In this document: positions 46,761 to 58,190 of the stretch, in pieces
Position numbering within the stretch: the stretch's first letter is position 1
How the letters are laid out: every line of letters begins with the position of its first letter
Source: Hyperoodon ampullatus
Taxonomy: Eukaryota > Chordata > Mammalia > Artiodactyla > Ziphiidae
Direction of reading: 5' to 3'
Length of the DNA stretch: 64,000 bases
Assembly: GCA_949752795.1 (NCBI GenBank)
Contig: OX457060.1
Location: forward strand, 104,110,949-104,174,948
Notes under the pieces: generated by a model
Seen by the model: only the letters and a program-made list of their open reading frames with translations
What the model was told of the DNA's origin: nothing
The model's database searches: none
Made by a program: the position numbers and the translations under genes

Positions 46761-49031
46761 ATAATATTGTAGTATTCTACCTACGTGAAAACTATATTTT
46801 ATGATGATTTTGGGGGAGAGGATTTAAATAAGTTTTCCTAATTTTCAAGAGATTTTCATAATCCTGTCTCAAGAAAAATTTACTTTGGGTGTGAATAATT
46901 GCAAATGGCATTTATTGTTTGTTCCAACAGTAGAATATATAAACATTTTGAAACCTCAACAACATTGCAGAATAAAACCAATGAAATTAATGCCCTCACG
47001 GAGACAGGAAACAAAACATCTGAACCACAACACTATGCACATATATTAGTTTTATTTTTAGACATTAATTACAGAGCTTTATTTATAAATTTATTTTCCA
47101 TTTTTAAAGAAAAAATGACTTTTTTAGATGTTGTTATAAAAATGAGGATTATTTATGCTATCCTTTTAGAATGCAGATAAGAAAATTAAGGCTCACTGAC
47201 AGTTACCCTCCAGCCCAAATAATTTGTTGGCAGTAAAACTCTTGATAATTACATGTTTTACTTGGTAACTGAGGAAGTAGCTATTGAGTCCTATAAAGTT
47301 AGTTGTTTATATTCATTTATCTTTTAAATAAGAAATGCATAAACATTTGAATTATAATTTTAAATATTTTATGCTAGAGAGGAAAGAGAAAATATGTATG
47401 TATCTCATTTAAAATGTATTTAGCCATCATTTTAATTATTCTTCCATGCCTTTTATTAATTTTTTTGTCTTTACATAAGCAAATGGAATATTCACTTTTG
47501 CATGCTGTGCAGAATAAAGTCATAGATATTTCTGATTTTTTTAATAGTGGAAGTAAGTTGATCAAGATAAACTTAAGAAAACTCCTTTCTTCCCTATATC
47601 TTTCAGAAAACATACTATGGGAGTACCAATAAATGCTTTAAACTTTCATGTTCAATACTAAAATTACTAGGTTGGTTAAATCCCCCTACTCCAACTCTAC
47701 CAAATGATATGACATAGAATAATGTACACTTGTCTCCATCATGTTTTGTGTTCAGAATGGATTACTTTAGAGGATACTGGGATGGACACATTTTTTCAAA
47801 TGGGTTCCTCATTGTATTGCCATCGGTGACAGCATGGGAATTATTCCAACCTGCTCTGTGTGTCTACTGCAAGCCCAACATGAGGAAATGGAAGTTAGCG
47901 GAAAATGGGGAAAGGAAGGGGAAGGTAAGGTGAAGACAAAAAGAGAAGAAAAAGTGGCTTTCCTTTTTTCATCTTCCCAACAGAATTTACCATTTCAAGA
48001 GCTTTCACTTCATATATTAGGCAGGCAACTTTGGAGTATGCTGGCCCTCAGAAAGCATTTCTGCTCCAGGAACCAAAAGGAATGTGGGCTCAGGGATACA
48101 ATTCTCAAAACAGAATACACAAGACTCCTTTTATTATAGGATTACAAGTCACTTTCCTTAGCAAGATGGGAAGAGTTGTCATCTTAGTATTTAAGGCAAT
48201 ACATACTGTTGCCATAATTCATTTTGTTCATTACTTTCGAGCATCTGTCTAATGAGATGCAGTACACTGAGTTTGTTACTTGGCATATGGGCAGTACTAA
48301 TAATGCTTTACTGTTTTACTCTCCATTTTTTCCCTTTCTCTTCTGAAATGGGGGAGACAAAGTACTAAATCACAGTCTTACTATGGTACTTCTACTTCTG
48401 AAACACCTGCTCCCCTTCCCTGTCTGCCTCTGCACACTGACCTTATGCTAATTCCTCAGCTGATTGTGCCGCTTGTCCTTCAGATAGACAGCTCCTTGCT
48501 GTCTGCTTCTCAGTTTGTGATCGGACTTCCTTGTTACTTTCTCCCTCTTCCCAGATTCCATCTTCGTTTCTGTCTTAAAAAAATTCCATGGGTAAGCGTT
48601 GGTGTGATGTTAATTTGGGAAGCATGGCCTGCAATCTGTGGAGCAATAAGAACAGCTGGTGCTGCTGCTGTTCAGTTTTTCCTGGCAGATGGACGTAGAG
48701 GGAATTACGAATGGGGAAATTTGCCTCAGCCTTGGCTGCTATTTCCTACAGCAATGTAACATTTGCCAGCTCTCCCTCTCCTATACCACTCCAGCATCAC
48801 AGCTTGATACTTTAATGCATTCCCCTAAATTCATGGTCCAGGGCTTCCTGTGTAGCTTTTGTTATATGCTTCATACTCAGTAGACCTCTGCCTACTTGAC
48901 CACAATGACAGGCAGTTTCAGTTATGCTTAAGCAGTTTTAAGTGTACATCGAGGAAATGTTATTCCACATCTTCAGTAATTTTAGGTCAAGACTAAGCTG
49001 TTTGTCTACTTATTTAGTAAAATGAGCTTCA
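46761..49031. other. No recognisable feature
   Basis: Unique sequence with several frames of 60-108 codons that overlap in different phases and have no domain or splice context. Confidence 0.55.
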
Positions 49032-49421
49032 ATGAGTGTCTTAGTCTTCTAGGACTACTGTAACAAAATATCATAGACCAGGTGGCTTAATCAGAGGACA
49101 TTTATTTCTTACAGTTTAGAGCGTGAGAAGGCCAAAATCAAGGTGTCTGCCTTTTCATTTTCTGGTGAGGGTCTTCTTTCTGGCTTGCAGATGGCCACAT
49201 CCTATTTATCCTCATCTGACAGAGATAGAGCAAGCCCCGGTGTCTCTTCTTCTTCTTATAATGGCACTGATCCCAACATGGGGTCCCCCCCTTATGACCT
49301 CATCTAAACCTAATTACCTCGCAAAAGCCCCACCTCCTAATACCATCACACTGGAGGCTGGAGCTTCAACTTATAGATTTGGTGAGGGGGTGGGCACAAA
49401 CATTCAGTCCATAACAGTGAG
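49032..49421 (-). mobile_element. MST/MLT1-type (ERVL-MaLR) solo LTR
   Basis: Reverse LTR at 49037-49416: opens tgtcttagtcttctaggact and closes attcagtccataaca. Flanking 5-mers atgag (49032) and gtgag (49417) match at 4 of 5. It abuts an antisense L1M, which continues to the right. Confidence 0.8.
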
Positions 49422-50790
49422 TTATAAGCTATGTACCATAAAACTTACTGATTTTTTTTTTGTGTGTGTGGTACGCGGGCCTCTCACTGTTGTGGCCTCT
49501 CCCGTTGTGGAGCACAGGCTCTGGACACGCAGGCTCAGTGGCCATGGCTTACGGGCCTAGCTGCTCCACGGCATATGGGATCTTCCTGGACTGGGGCACG
49601 AACTCGTGTCCCCTGCATCGGCAGGCGGACTCTCAACCACTGCACCACCAGGGAAGCCCAAAACTTACCGATTTTAAGTGTACAAATTAACATGGTTTTA
49701 ACCACCAGCACAGTCATGATATTAGAACACTTTCATCACCTCCAAAACTTTCTGTGCCTCTTTGTGTAAATTAATCCCTGTTCTCTACTCCTAGCTAGTC
49801 TCTGGCAACCACTTTCTTTTGCTATAGTTTGCCTTTTTTAGAATGTCATTTAAATATAATCATGTAGTATGTGTGTACATAGTCTTTATTGTCTAGCTTC
49901 TTTCATTTACTTTGATGATTTAAAATCCATCCATACTCTTGTATATATTATTAATTCATTCCTTACCCCACCCCCATAACTTAAGGATTTATTGGACAAG
50001 GTATCACACAAAAGTACATAGATATTAAGGTTTAAACAGGGAATTGGTAATTTATATTTTATATATTTTTTATATAATGCACTTTGAATCATGGAACAAT
50101 ATTTTGTAATATTGCTAGTTCATTTCTATTTCAGAGTTTATTCATTCTCCAGTTGATGGACACCTAGGTTGTTTCCAGTTTTTATCTAAATGAATAAAGC
50201 TCCTATAAACCTTGTAGAACTAGTCTTCGTGGGGACATAAGTTCTCATTTTCTGGGGTAAATATCTACAAGTGGAATTAGTGGGTTGTATGACTATAGGT
50301 TTAATTTGATAAGAAATGCATTTTCATACTGACTAATGATATTTAAGATTTTTTCATGTGCTTACTTGCTATTGTATAACATATTTGGTGAATTTTCTAT
50401 TCAAATATTTTATCTATGTTTTGTCTTTTTATTCTGAGAGTTCTTTGTATTTTCTGTATACCAGCCCTTTATTAGACATATGCTATCCAAATATTTTTTT
50501 CCCAGTGAGTGGCTTGCATTTTCATTATCTTAACTGTCTTTGAAAGGAAAAAATTTACTTTTAATATTTTATCAATATTTTATTTTATGGTTAGTGCTTT
50601 TTGTGTCCTACCTAATATATATTTGCTAACCTCAGGTCATAGAAATTTTATAGTTTTAGGTCTTCATTTAGGTTTATGACCCATCTACTTTTAGTTAATA
50701 TTTTATATGACATGTGGTAAAGTTTGTGGTTCATTATTAGCATTTGAATATTTAATTGTTCCAGCATCATTTGGTGAATCCAGTCCCTGT
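49417..50790 (-). mobile_element. Old L1M 3' half, antisense
   Basis: The reverse complement reads through L1M 3'UTR and ORF2 C-terminal text; the block at 50145-50330 (gttgatggacacctaggttg onward) is the usual L1 C-terminal region. A SINE interrupts it at 49456. A stretch near 49970-50130 does not fit and may be another small insertion. The far end near 50790 is uncertain. Confidence 0.7.
49440..49675 (-). mobile_element. CHR-2-type SINE
   Basis: Reverse SINE at 49456-49659, flanked by aaaacttactgatttt (49440) and aaaacttaccgatttt (49660), 15 of 16 identical. The tail reads as short T plus (TG)n. Confidence 0.92.
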
Positions 50791-51964
50791 TATTCTAAGA
50801 TGCCTAGAAGCAGAAATCTCGTAAGTATGAGTTTGACTGAAAAAGGAATAGAAGAAAATGACAATAATATCCAAAAGAATTTTTTAAAAACTGCTTTATG
50901 GGAGGGATCCTAGATATAGTTTATATGATATAGTTTTAGTTTAATGTGATGAATATCTAAAAAAAGATGAGTTGATACATTTTGATTTCACGACTTCCCA
51001 TTTTGAATAAGCACAGATGAGAAGTAAATGTCCTTTGTTATTGTAGATCTCTGAATTCTTAGTTCAGAAAACATAATCAACATACTTACTCATTGAGTTT
51101 TTCTTATTGATTTCTCTCCATATTTTTGAGATAAGAATAATGTGAATTTAAATATAGCTTCCATAAGTGGTAACTGCCTTTTCATTATAGGGTTTCTCCT
51201 AATAATTTTCCACAAGTACTTATCAGAACAAAACTCCTACTTATTTAAGCAGTGATATAATCGGCAGTTCTTCTGGCATAGAAATACTTATAGTCTTTGT
51301 TCAAATAGAACCAATTCTATTATGAGAATTACTTTGGTTGCTCAATTAGTTTGATGGAGAAACTAATGATAAGAGGGTCTATGTTTTCCATAACCATGAA
51401 TTGGATCCTTCTATTTTCATGTTTTGCATTTATAGCTTGTCCTTACAACAAAAGTCTTTTCACTTTGTTTCAATTGTAGATTATTTATATATTAAATGGC
51501 TATATTAAGCCTTCCACCTTTCTATTGCATGATTTTAACTTTATCACCATTTTAGAGTGGGTAAGCTCTCTGTACACACCACAATAATCAGATGACCTAT
51601 TCCTGAACACTGTAGGATGACCTGACCAGATATCATAGCTGAACACACAAATTTAGTTCTGTTCTTTAAAGAACCAAAGGGTGTGACAGACCTGGGGAGT
51701 TGATTTAGGTCTTCCTTATGTGATAGAGATGTAATGCACATTAAATCTATTTTTAATTCTGCCTTATGCAGCCTCACAGCAAGATTTCACACATGCAAAT
51801 GCGAGTTTGTAAAAAAAAAAAAGCCTCATGAAAAAATCTGTTAGTTTAATTTAAGCAGCTTTGCTATGTGACAGCACATTTTGCATTTTAATGCCAAATT
51901 AACTAATTACTATAAACTTATGCCAAATTCTTCTTTGCATTGGGATATGTGCTCTAAATTGTTA

Positions 51965-52030
51965 AAACATATATAGTACTTAAAATGGTGCCTGGAACAT
52001 AGTAAATGTTCAATAAATGTTATCATTGCC
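51965..52030 (+). mobile_element. MIR 3' end fragment
   Basis: ggtgcctggaacatagtaaa followed by tgttcaataaatgttatcat matches the last 50 or so bases of MIR. Confidence 0.6.
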
Positions 52031-53078
52031 ACCTTCAGTAGGGGAGAGGAGGAGACCCACGAATTTATGTTTTAGGGCTTCTCAGTAAAGAGACACTATA
52101 TGGTACCTGGAATGGTTTGGAGAGTCTCAACATTAATTATTATGGGAGTATTAATCAGTTGCAACTAGTAAAATAAAAATAGTCAAGAGTACAAAACCAA
52201 AAACATTTAAATGGAAATACAGAATCTGATCATTGTATAATTTGTACTTAAAGAAATTTTTATGCCTAATTCTGTGTATTTAAAAATTAACCATTTGGTT
52301 ACAATAACAAATGTGTAGAGAATGCAGATCTCTTATCAAATTCTCATTTATCCTTTTTAAGAGACTAGTTGGTATAATGTCCAGAACTATTTCTTTTCTT
52401 TTTCTTCCTTTTATGGCATGAGAATTCCTCTTTCCTTTGAGGAACCCATTTCCTGTGGGTTGGGTAGACTGCCTCCACCTACCCTCTCCTGGTTGGGTAC
52501 ATCAGTAGGGAATAGCAAATGGCCAATCAGGGTATCCTATTTTCTCTAGCAACAGTCATTTATTCAACATTTGGCATATACGTTCCACTTCCTCCAACAT
52601 ACATGCAATTTGAGCTTTTCTCCTACTTCATTAGGCGTGCAATGATAACTTACTATTTCTAGCGAGGTAGGGCTTGCTGGGATATGTCTTTTTATGATGA
52701 TTATGGACAGTGTCTTAAATAATAGGGAGAGAAGTTATTCTACTCAAAAAGTGAAAATGATTGATGACTATGCTTTTCAGGCACAGATAGGGTGAGAATT
52801 TTAGACACATTGGAACATTCTTCCTTGATATGTCAGCTCCAAGCTGTAGTGTTAGGTTTAACCCTCTATTCTAGGCACTGCTTTGGGGAACTTAAACAGT
52901 GCCCTTCACAATATCCTTTTCCTGGTCCAAGTACTTCCCAAATCGGAGTCCTAGTCTTAATCTAAGTATCTTTTATTTTTTCTCTTTAAGTCTCCACTCC
53001 ATCTCTGATAAAATAAAACAACTGATTCCAAGTTTCATCCTATGGAAATTCTTATATGCCATGTTATGGTATTTTAGG

Positions 53079-53128
53079 GTGTGTGTACATGCATGCATGT
53101 GTGTGTGTGTGTGTGTGTGTGTGTTTGT
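53079..53128. repeat. (GT)n microsatellite
   Basis: Pure GT from about 53098 to 53124, preceded by an interrupted gtgtgtacatgcatgcat. Confidence 0.95.
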
Positions 53129-53877
53129 TTGTATCTGGAAGGTGATGAATACCTTTGAAGAATGAAATAGCAAGATCTAATCTATGTTTTAGAGCAATGA
53201 GACTGGAAGTAGCATAAAAATGCAAAAGGTAAACATTGGGGACTAGTGACAAGAGGACTATTTAGGAAAGGACAAAAGTAAAAGATATTTTGAAGCATAG
53301 AGATTAAATGTTTAAAATGCTTAGTGGGACTGAACCCAGATTTGTTGGATGTTGTAATGGGGGTTTTCATATTCTATATTGATTAATAACATGATTTTAT
53401 GGCAGAAAAAAATGAATAGTGACTTCGGTTCCATAATTAACATAGTTGGTTTATGTACTTTCAATAGCTCTACTTTTGACAATTAAAAATAACGATAGCT
53501 TGAAGTTGGAAAACTTGAGTTTTGAGATGAAGAACTAATAAAATTTGGTTGCTGACTGGAAGTAGGTCAAAAGTGGGGGAGAGAGAAGTATTAAAGTTCT
53601 CCTTGAAATTTCTAATGGGAATTCTCTAGAAGTCAGTGGAATGATACAGACAGTAACAGTCTGAAAGAATAGGTTTGTAAACCTGTTTATTTTAATAACT
53701 TCAACTTCGTGTACATTAGCTTTCTAGATCTTAGTTTCTTGTTTAAAATGAATGTGATGAGTCAGAACTCTATAAGACCTTTTAAGTCCTGTGTTTCTGT
53801 GTGATTGCTAAATATCACAGCTCTGTCTGCTATTTTCCTGGACCCTGTATCTTTGCTATATCACTTAAATTTCTTGT

Positions 53878-54690
53878 ATTTTTCCTTTATTGGGGCATAA
53901 TCGACAAGTAAAATTTTATATATTTAAAGCATACAATGTGATGATTTGATATACATATACTTTGTGAAATGATTACTACAATCCGGTTAATTAACACATC
54001 CATCACCTCAGATAGTTACTTTTTTGTGGTAAGAATGTTTAAGATCTACTATTCTAGTAAATTTCAAGTGTACAATACAGTGTTATTAACTATACACATC
54101 ATGTTGTACATTAGATCCCAGAACTTGTTCATCTTATAATTGAAGGCAATTATACCCTTCGACCAGCATCTCCCTACATCCCTCACCCTTCAGGTCCTGG
54201 TGATTACCACTCTACTCTGAACCACAATGAAATACAACCTTGTACCTATTAGGATGGTTTTTATAAAAAAGACAGGAAATAAGAAGTGTTGGTGAGGATG
54301 TGGAGAAAAGGGAAAACTTGTACACTGTTGGTGCAGCCATTATGGAAAACAGTATGAGGTTCCTCAAAAAATTAAAAACAGAACTCCATATGATTCTGCA
54401 ATCCCACTTTTGGGTATATATCTGAAGGAAATGAAATCAGTATCTCAAAGAGATTTCTGCAGCCCCCATGTTCACTGGAACATTATTTACAATAGCCGAG
54501 ATATAGAAACAGCCTAAATGTCTGTCGATAGATGAATGGATAAAGAAGATGTGATACATATATACATATACGGATACTATTCAACCATTTATGACAACAT
54601 GGATGAAATTATAGGACATTATGCTAAGTGAAATAAGCCAGAGAGGGGAAGACAGATACTTCTAGTTTACTTATAATTGGAATCTAAAAA
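53878..54690 (-). mobile_element. L1M with 5' inversion (twin priming)
   Basis: 53878-54217 is an antisense L1M 3'UTR whose 3' end carries TTTATT (AATAAA on the minus strand, about 53887). At about 54217-54222 it switches to a sense-oriented ORF2 C-terminus (54222-54690) that ends ggaatctaaaaaa, just where the 3'UTR would begin. The two parts are neighbours in an intact L1, with roughly 20 bases lost between them. The 5' part is inverted, the layout made when two primers start reverse transcription of one L1 RNA. Confidence 0.82.
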
Positions 54691-55845
54691 AAATTCTTGT
54701 ATTTTTAAGTACATTTGGAGGATGGGAAATCAACAAAAGACACTATGCTTACTTATATACCTATTTATATGCCTTGTTTTTGGAGGGGAGATTCTTGGGA
54801 TTCTGCAAAGCCTCAGTAATTCAAAAAGAAATCTTTTTCTCTTGTCATCTCTCCAGAGATTTTGCAGTTGGATCTGCCAACTTTCATGTCAGACAACAAG
54901 TGGAGTATTTGACAGCAAGTGGAGGACCAGGCTATTAAAAATTTCCTGGTGAGTTTTGTAGGTTTTGTTTATTACACCCCTTATCCTGGCTGATCTGCAG
55001 TCAGCACATTTTCCCTTTATTTGATTGGTTGCTACACTTGTTGGAGTGATGTGTTAGTATTATGATTATATTTTTAATTCAGAAAAATTAACAAAAAATG
55101 TGGAAAATGTGACTCTAATATGGTATTATTGACTTTCCAGAATTAATAATTGTTAACATCATATCATAGTTGTTTCATATTCTTTCTATTCTTTTCAGAG
55201 AAATTGAGCTTTAAATAATATTTCTCATTTGAATGCTATTCTTTTCTTCTCTTTCTAGTGGTTATCACTTTAATATATTTACACATGGAGAAACGATAAG
55301 ATTAAATGTATTTCCGCAAGCCACATAGGTAATCACTGGCAACGCAAGTTCCAGAGCATGGGTCTTTAGATTCTTGGTATACTGTTCTATTCACAGGACC
55401 ATTGATCTAATTATTGGTTGAATTAAAAATGAAATCATATTAATAAATATCATAATTTTATGATCTTTAAATTAAACAAAACCACATGACACTTTCGTTT
55501 TTAGTTCAGATTCAGAAAGTGGCAAGAGATTTACCCTAACAAACAAATAAACCAGATAACCTACAGAATCTAGTTTTTAAAACCCATCAGACATCTGAGT
55601 ACACAAAGAAACATAAAAAGTACTAAACTCCAAAAGCGATGTATGCTTAATAGGGAGGGAAACTCACATAGCTGCTCTCACTTCTGGTGTAATGGCAAGA
55701 GGAAGAGGAATCTGCTGTATTAAAAAAATGGAAATACTAGATGAAGACAACATAGTAAGAAACCAATAATTCACCAAGCAGACTTAGGAGCTTGGAAACA
55801 GCAGAAAAAAGGATAAATGAACTTAAGGACAAGTCAATAGAATAT
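54691..55845. other. No recognisable feature
   Basis: AT-rich unique sequence. aatctgctgtattaaaaaaa at 55709-55729 is identical to the last bases of the L1 at 16167-16442 and could be an extremely truncated L1 end. Confidence 0.5.
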
Positions 55846-56217
55846 ATTAGACTGAATGTTTGTGTTCCTAGCACCGCCCCCTGCCCTCGCAAATTCACAT
55901 GTTAAAGTTCTAACCTCCAATGTGGTGATAAGGAGATGGGACCTGTGGTAGGTGATTAGATCATGAAGACAGAGCCTTCATGAATGGGATTAGTAACATT
56001 GTAAAAGGGACTCTGGAGGGCTCCCTTATCCTTTCTGCCTTGTGAGGACACAGTGAGATGTTGCCCTTCCGTGCACTAGGAAGCAGGCTCTCACCAGACA
56101 GCGAATCTGACTGGGCCTTGATCTTGGACTTCTCAGACTCTTGGACTGTGAGAAATAAATTTCTGTTGTTGATAAACCATGCTGTCTGTGGTGTTCTGTC
56201 TTTGCAGCCTGAATGCA
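55846..56217 (+). mobile_element. MLT1/MST-type (ERVL-MaLR) LTR
   Basis: Plus-oriented MaLR LTR with caaattcacatgttaaagtt (55890), aatgtggtgataaggagatg (55919), tggactgtgagaaataaatt (56141, including the AATAAA) and a closing tttgcagcctgaatg. Its 3' edge is cut by a Tigger-like element. Confidence 0.82.
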
Positions 56218-56431
56218 CAGTTGACCCTTGAACAACATGGGAATTAGGGGTGTTGACCCTCTGTGCAGTAAAAAATCCTAGTATAATTTATAGTCAGCTC
56301 TTTGTATACCCTGTTCCTCCTTATCTGCAGTTCTACATCAGTGGATTCAACCAACCACAGATTGTGTAGTACTGTAGTACTTACTGTGGAAAAAAACCCT
56401 ATGCATAAGTGGATTGTTCAAGGGTCAACTG
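56218..56431. mobile_element. Tigger-like (Tc1/mariner) MITE
   Basis: A 214-base element with inverted ends cagttgacccttgaacaa (56218-56235) and ttgttcaagggtcaactg (56414-56431), perfect complements over 18 bases. A TA follows the right end; the left side reads ca, a likely decayed TA. It has no coding capacity; mobilisation would have needed a pogo/Tigger-type transposase in trans. Confidence 0.85.
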
Positions 56432-56470
56432 TATTAAGAAGTATATGTATCTGTATATATATGTGTTTAT

Positions 56471-56499
56471 GTGTGTATAAACATGTAATTTATACACAC
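56471..56499. repeat. Perfect short hairpin in TA/TG-rich sequence
   Basis: gtgtgtataaa (56471-56481) and tttatacacac (56489-56499) are perfect complements around a 7-base loop. It probably arose from simple-sequence drift; a C-rich run follows at 56509-56529. Confidence 0.6.
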
Positions 56500-56583
56500 A
56501 CATATATTCCACCACCACCCCCCGCCCCCGGCATATGATAGGTTTGTTAAGTGTCCAGAAACAACTGGGACATAGAAAAACTA

Positions 56584-56983
56584 AGGAGTGCATAACATTC
56601 TTTTTTTTTTTTTAAAAGATCTGGGTTGTATTTATTTTTTTAATAAATTTATTTATTTATTTATTTATTTATGGCAGCATTGGGTCTTCGTTGCTGCGCA
56701 TGGGCTTTCTCTAGTTGCAGCGAGCGGGGGCTTCTTTTCGTTGTGGTGTGAGTGCTTCTCATTGCAGTGTCTTCTCTTCTGGCAGAGCATGGGCTCTAGG
56801 CACGCAGGCTTCAGTAGTTGTGGCTCACGGGCTCTAGAGCGCATGCTCAGTGGTTGTGGTGCACGGGCTTAGTTGCTCCACGGCAAGTGGGATCTTCCCG
56901 GACCAGGGCTTGAACCTGTGTGCCCTGCATTGGCAGGCGGATTCTTAACCACTGTGCCACCAGGGAAGTCCCAGGAGTGCATA
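56584..56983 (-). mobile_element. CHR-1-type SINE, long form, with extra 3' sequence before the poly(A)
   Basis: Reverse SINE bounded by aggagtgcata (56584-56594 and 56973-56983). The normal TTTA-rich tail lies at about 56638-56672. Between it and the terminal T run (56601-56613) lies about 24 bases of other sequence (56614-56637), which on the SINE strand ends gatctttt, a pol III stop. This looks like read-through to the next terminator before retroposition. Confidence 0.85.
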
Positions 56984-57841
56984 TCGTTCTTTATCTATCC
57001 TAGGAGCTATGTATTAAAAAGACTACATTATAATTAAATGATCATCCATCGGCGTTCATTTGAACTATCTTCTAGAGAGGAAGGGCACATTCATAAAAAT
57101 GGATCAATGCAATATTTAAATCTTTGCACATTTTCTAAATCCTTACCAGCTCGCAGTCTTTTTCTTTGTTATAATTTTTCATTACTGTTCATTTTGGAAG
57201 AAAACAGGTTTATTTTGATGAGAGAAGATTATTATTACTATTCAGCAGTCAATAGAGAATATTTGCTGAAAAATTAAGGCTTTGTTACTTCTCATATAAT
57301 AAGTTCAAGGATAGGCAGTCCAGGGATGATATTTGTAAGGACTTAATATTCCTTGTAACTTTTTGTTCAGCCATCTTTGTTGTATGTGAGTTGCTTTGTA
57401 GTGACAAATGGCCCAACCTATGGGTATCAGCATTTTAGGCAGGAAAAGGGAAAGGACACAGGGCAAAAGGCACACACCAACTGAAATCATCCCATTCACG
57501 GATGCCCCACTGAAGGGATTTCTTTTATTTCTCTGTGACCAGTACGGTGTCTCATGACCACCTCTATAAAGGACATAGGAAAATGTAAAATGTTTGCTGG
57601 GCTTATTGCCATATATAACATGGTGGGAGTTCTTTCAGCAAGGAAAAAGGTTAGGTATCTGTTAGGCAATTGGCAACTTGAAACTAGCAATTTTTGTCAC
57701 AGCCAGTTTTAGAAATTTTTGACTTTTCAGCACAAAGAAAGGCATTATGAGAATCACAATTCCTTTTTAAAAATTTCTGTAATAATAATTTGCTAAATTA
57801 GATAAACATTGTAGCCCAATGTGGATTGGTTAAAAAGAAAA
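56984..57841. other. No recognisable feature
   Basis: Unique AT-rich sequence; no repeat or coding signal. Confidence 0.55.
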
Positions 57842-58121
57842 TAGAGGTGACATCTCTTTTTTTTTTGGCTGCGCTGGGTCTGTGTTGCTGCCCGCGGGCT
57901 TATTTTCTCTAGTTGCGGCGAGCAGGGGCTACTCTTCATTGTGGTTCGCGGGCTTCTCGTTGCAGTGGCTTCTCTTGTGGCAGAGCATGGGCTCTAGGCG
58001 TGGGGGCTTAGTTGCCCCGCCGCATGTGGGATATTCCTGGACCAGGGATCTAACCCGTGTCCTCTGCATTGGCAGGCGGATTCTTAACCACCGATCACCA
58101 GGGAAGTCCTAGAAGTAATAT
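57842..58121 (-). mobile_element. CHR-1-type SINE with internal shortening
   Basis: Reverse SINE at 57854-58109. Flanks tagaggtgacat (57842) and tagaagtaatat (58110) agree at 9 of 12. The body is shorter than the long-form copies because the repeated agtagttgtggc part is missing. The tail is only T10. Confidence 0.85.
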
Positions 58122-58124
58122 GTC

Positions 58125-58190
58125 TGAATAAAGACAGCAGCATAGCTTCTCAGCCTTTTGGCTAACATCAAGTGTGAATTAAGACAGTAG
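58125..58190 (+). pseudogene. Truncated U2 snRNA retropseudogene, no poly(A)
   Basis: 58142-58175 matches the first 34 bases of U2 snRNA with three changes (atagcttctcagccttttgg then ctaacatcaagtgt). It begins at U2 base 1, stops abruptly, has no A tail, and is flanked by tgaataaagacagcag (58125-58140) and tgaattaagacagtag (58175-58190), 14 of 16 identical. This fits the class of 3'-truncated U2/U3 pseudogenes thought to arise by self-primed reverse transcription. It has no snRNA promoter and cannot make a functional U2. Confidence 0.85.

Larger units (their letters stand above)
50791..53877. other. No gene; MIR 3' scrap and a GT microsatellite
   Basis: AT-rich unique sequence. 51965-52030 (tggtgcctggaacatagtaa, then caataaatgtt) is a MIR 3' end in plus orientation. 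A (GT)n run lies at 53079-53128. Nothing else is recognised. Confidence 0.55.
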
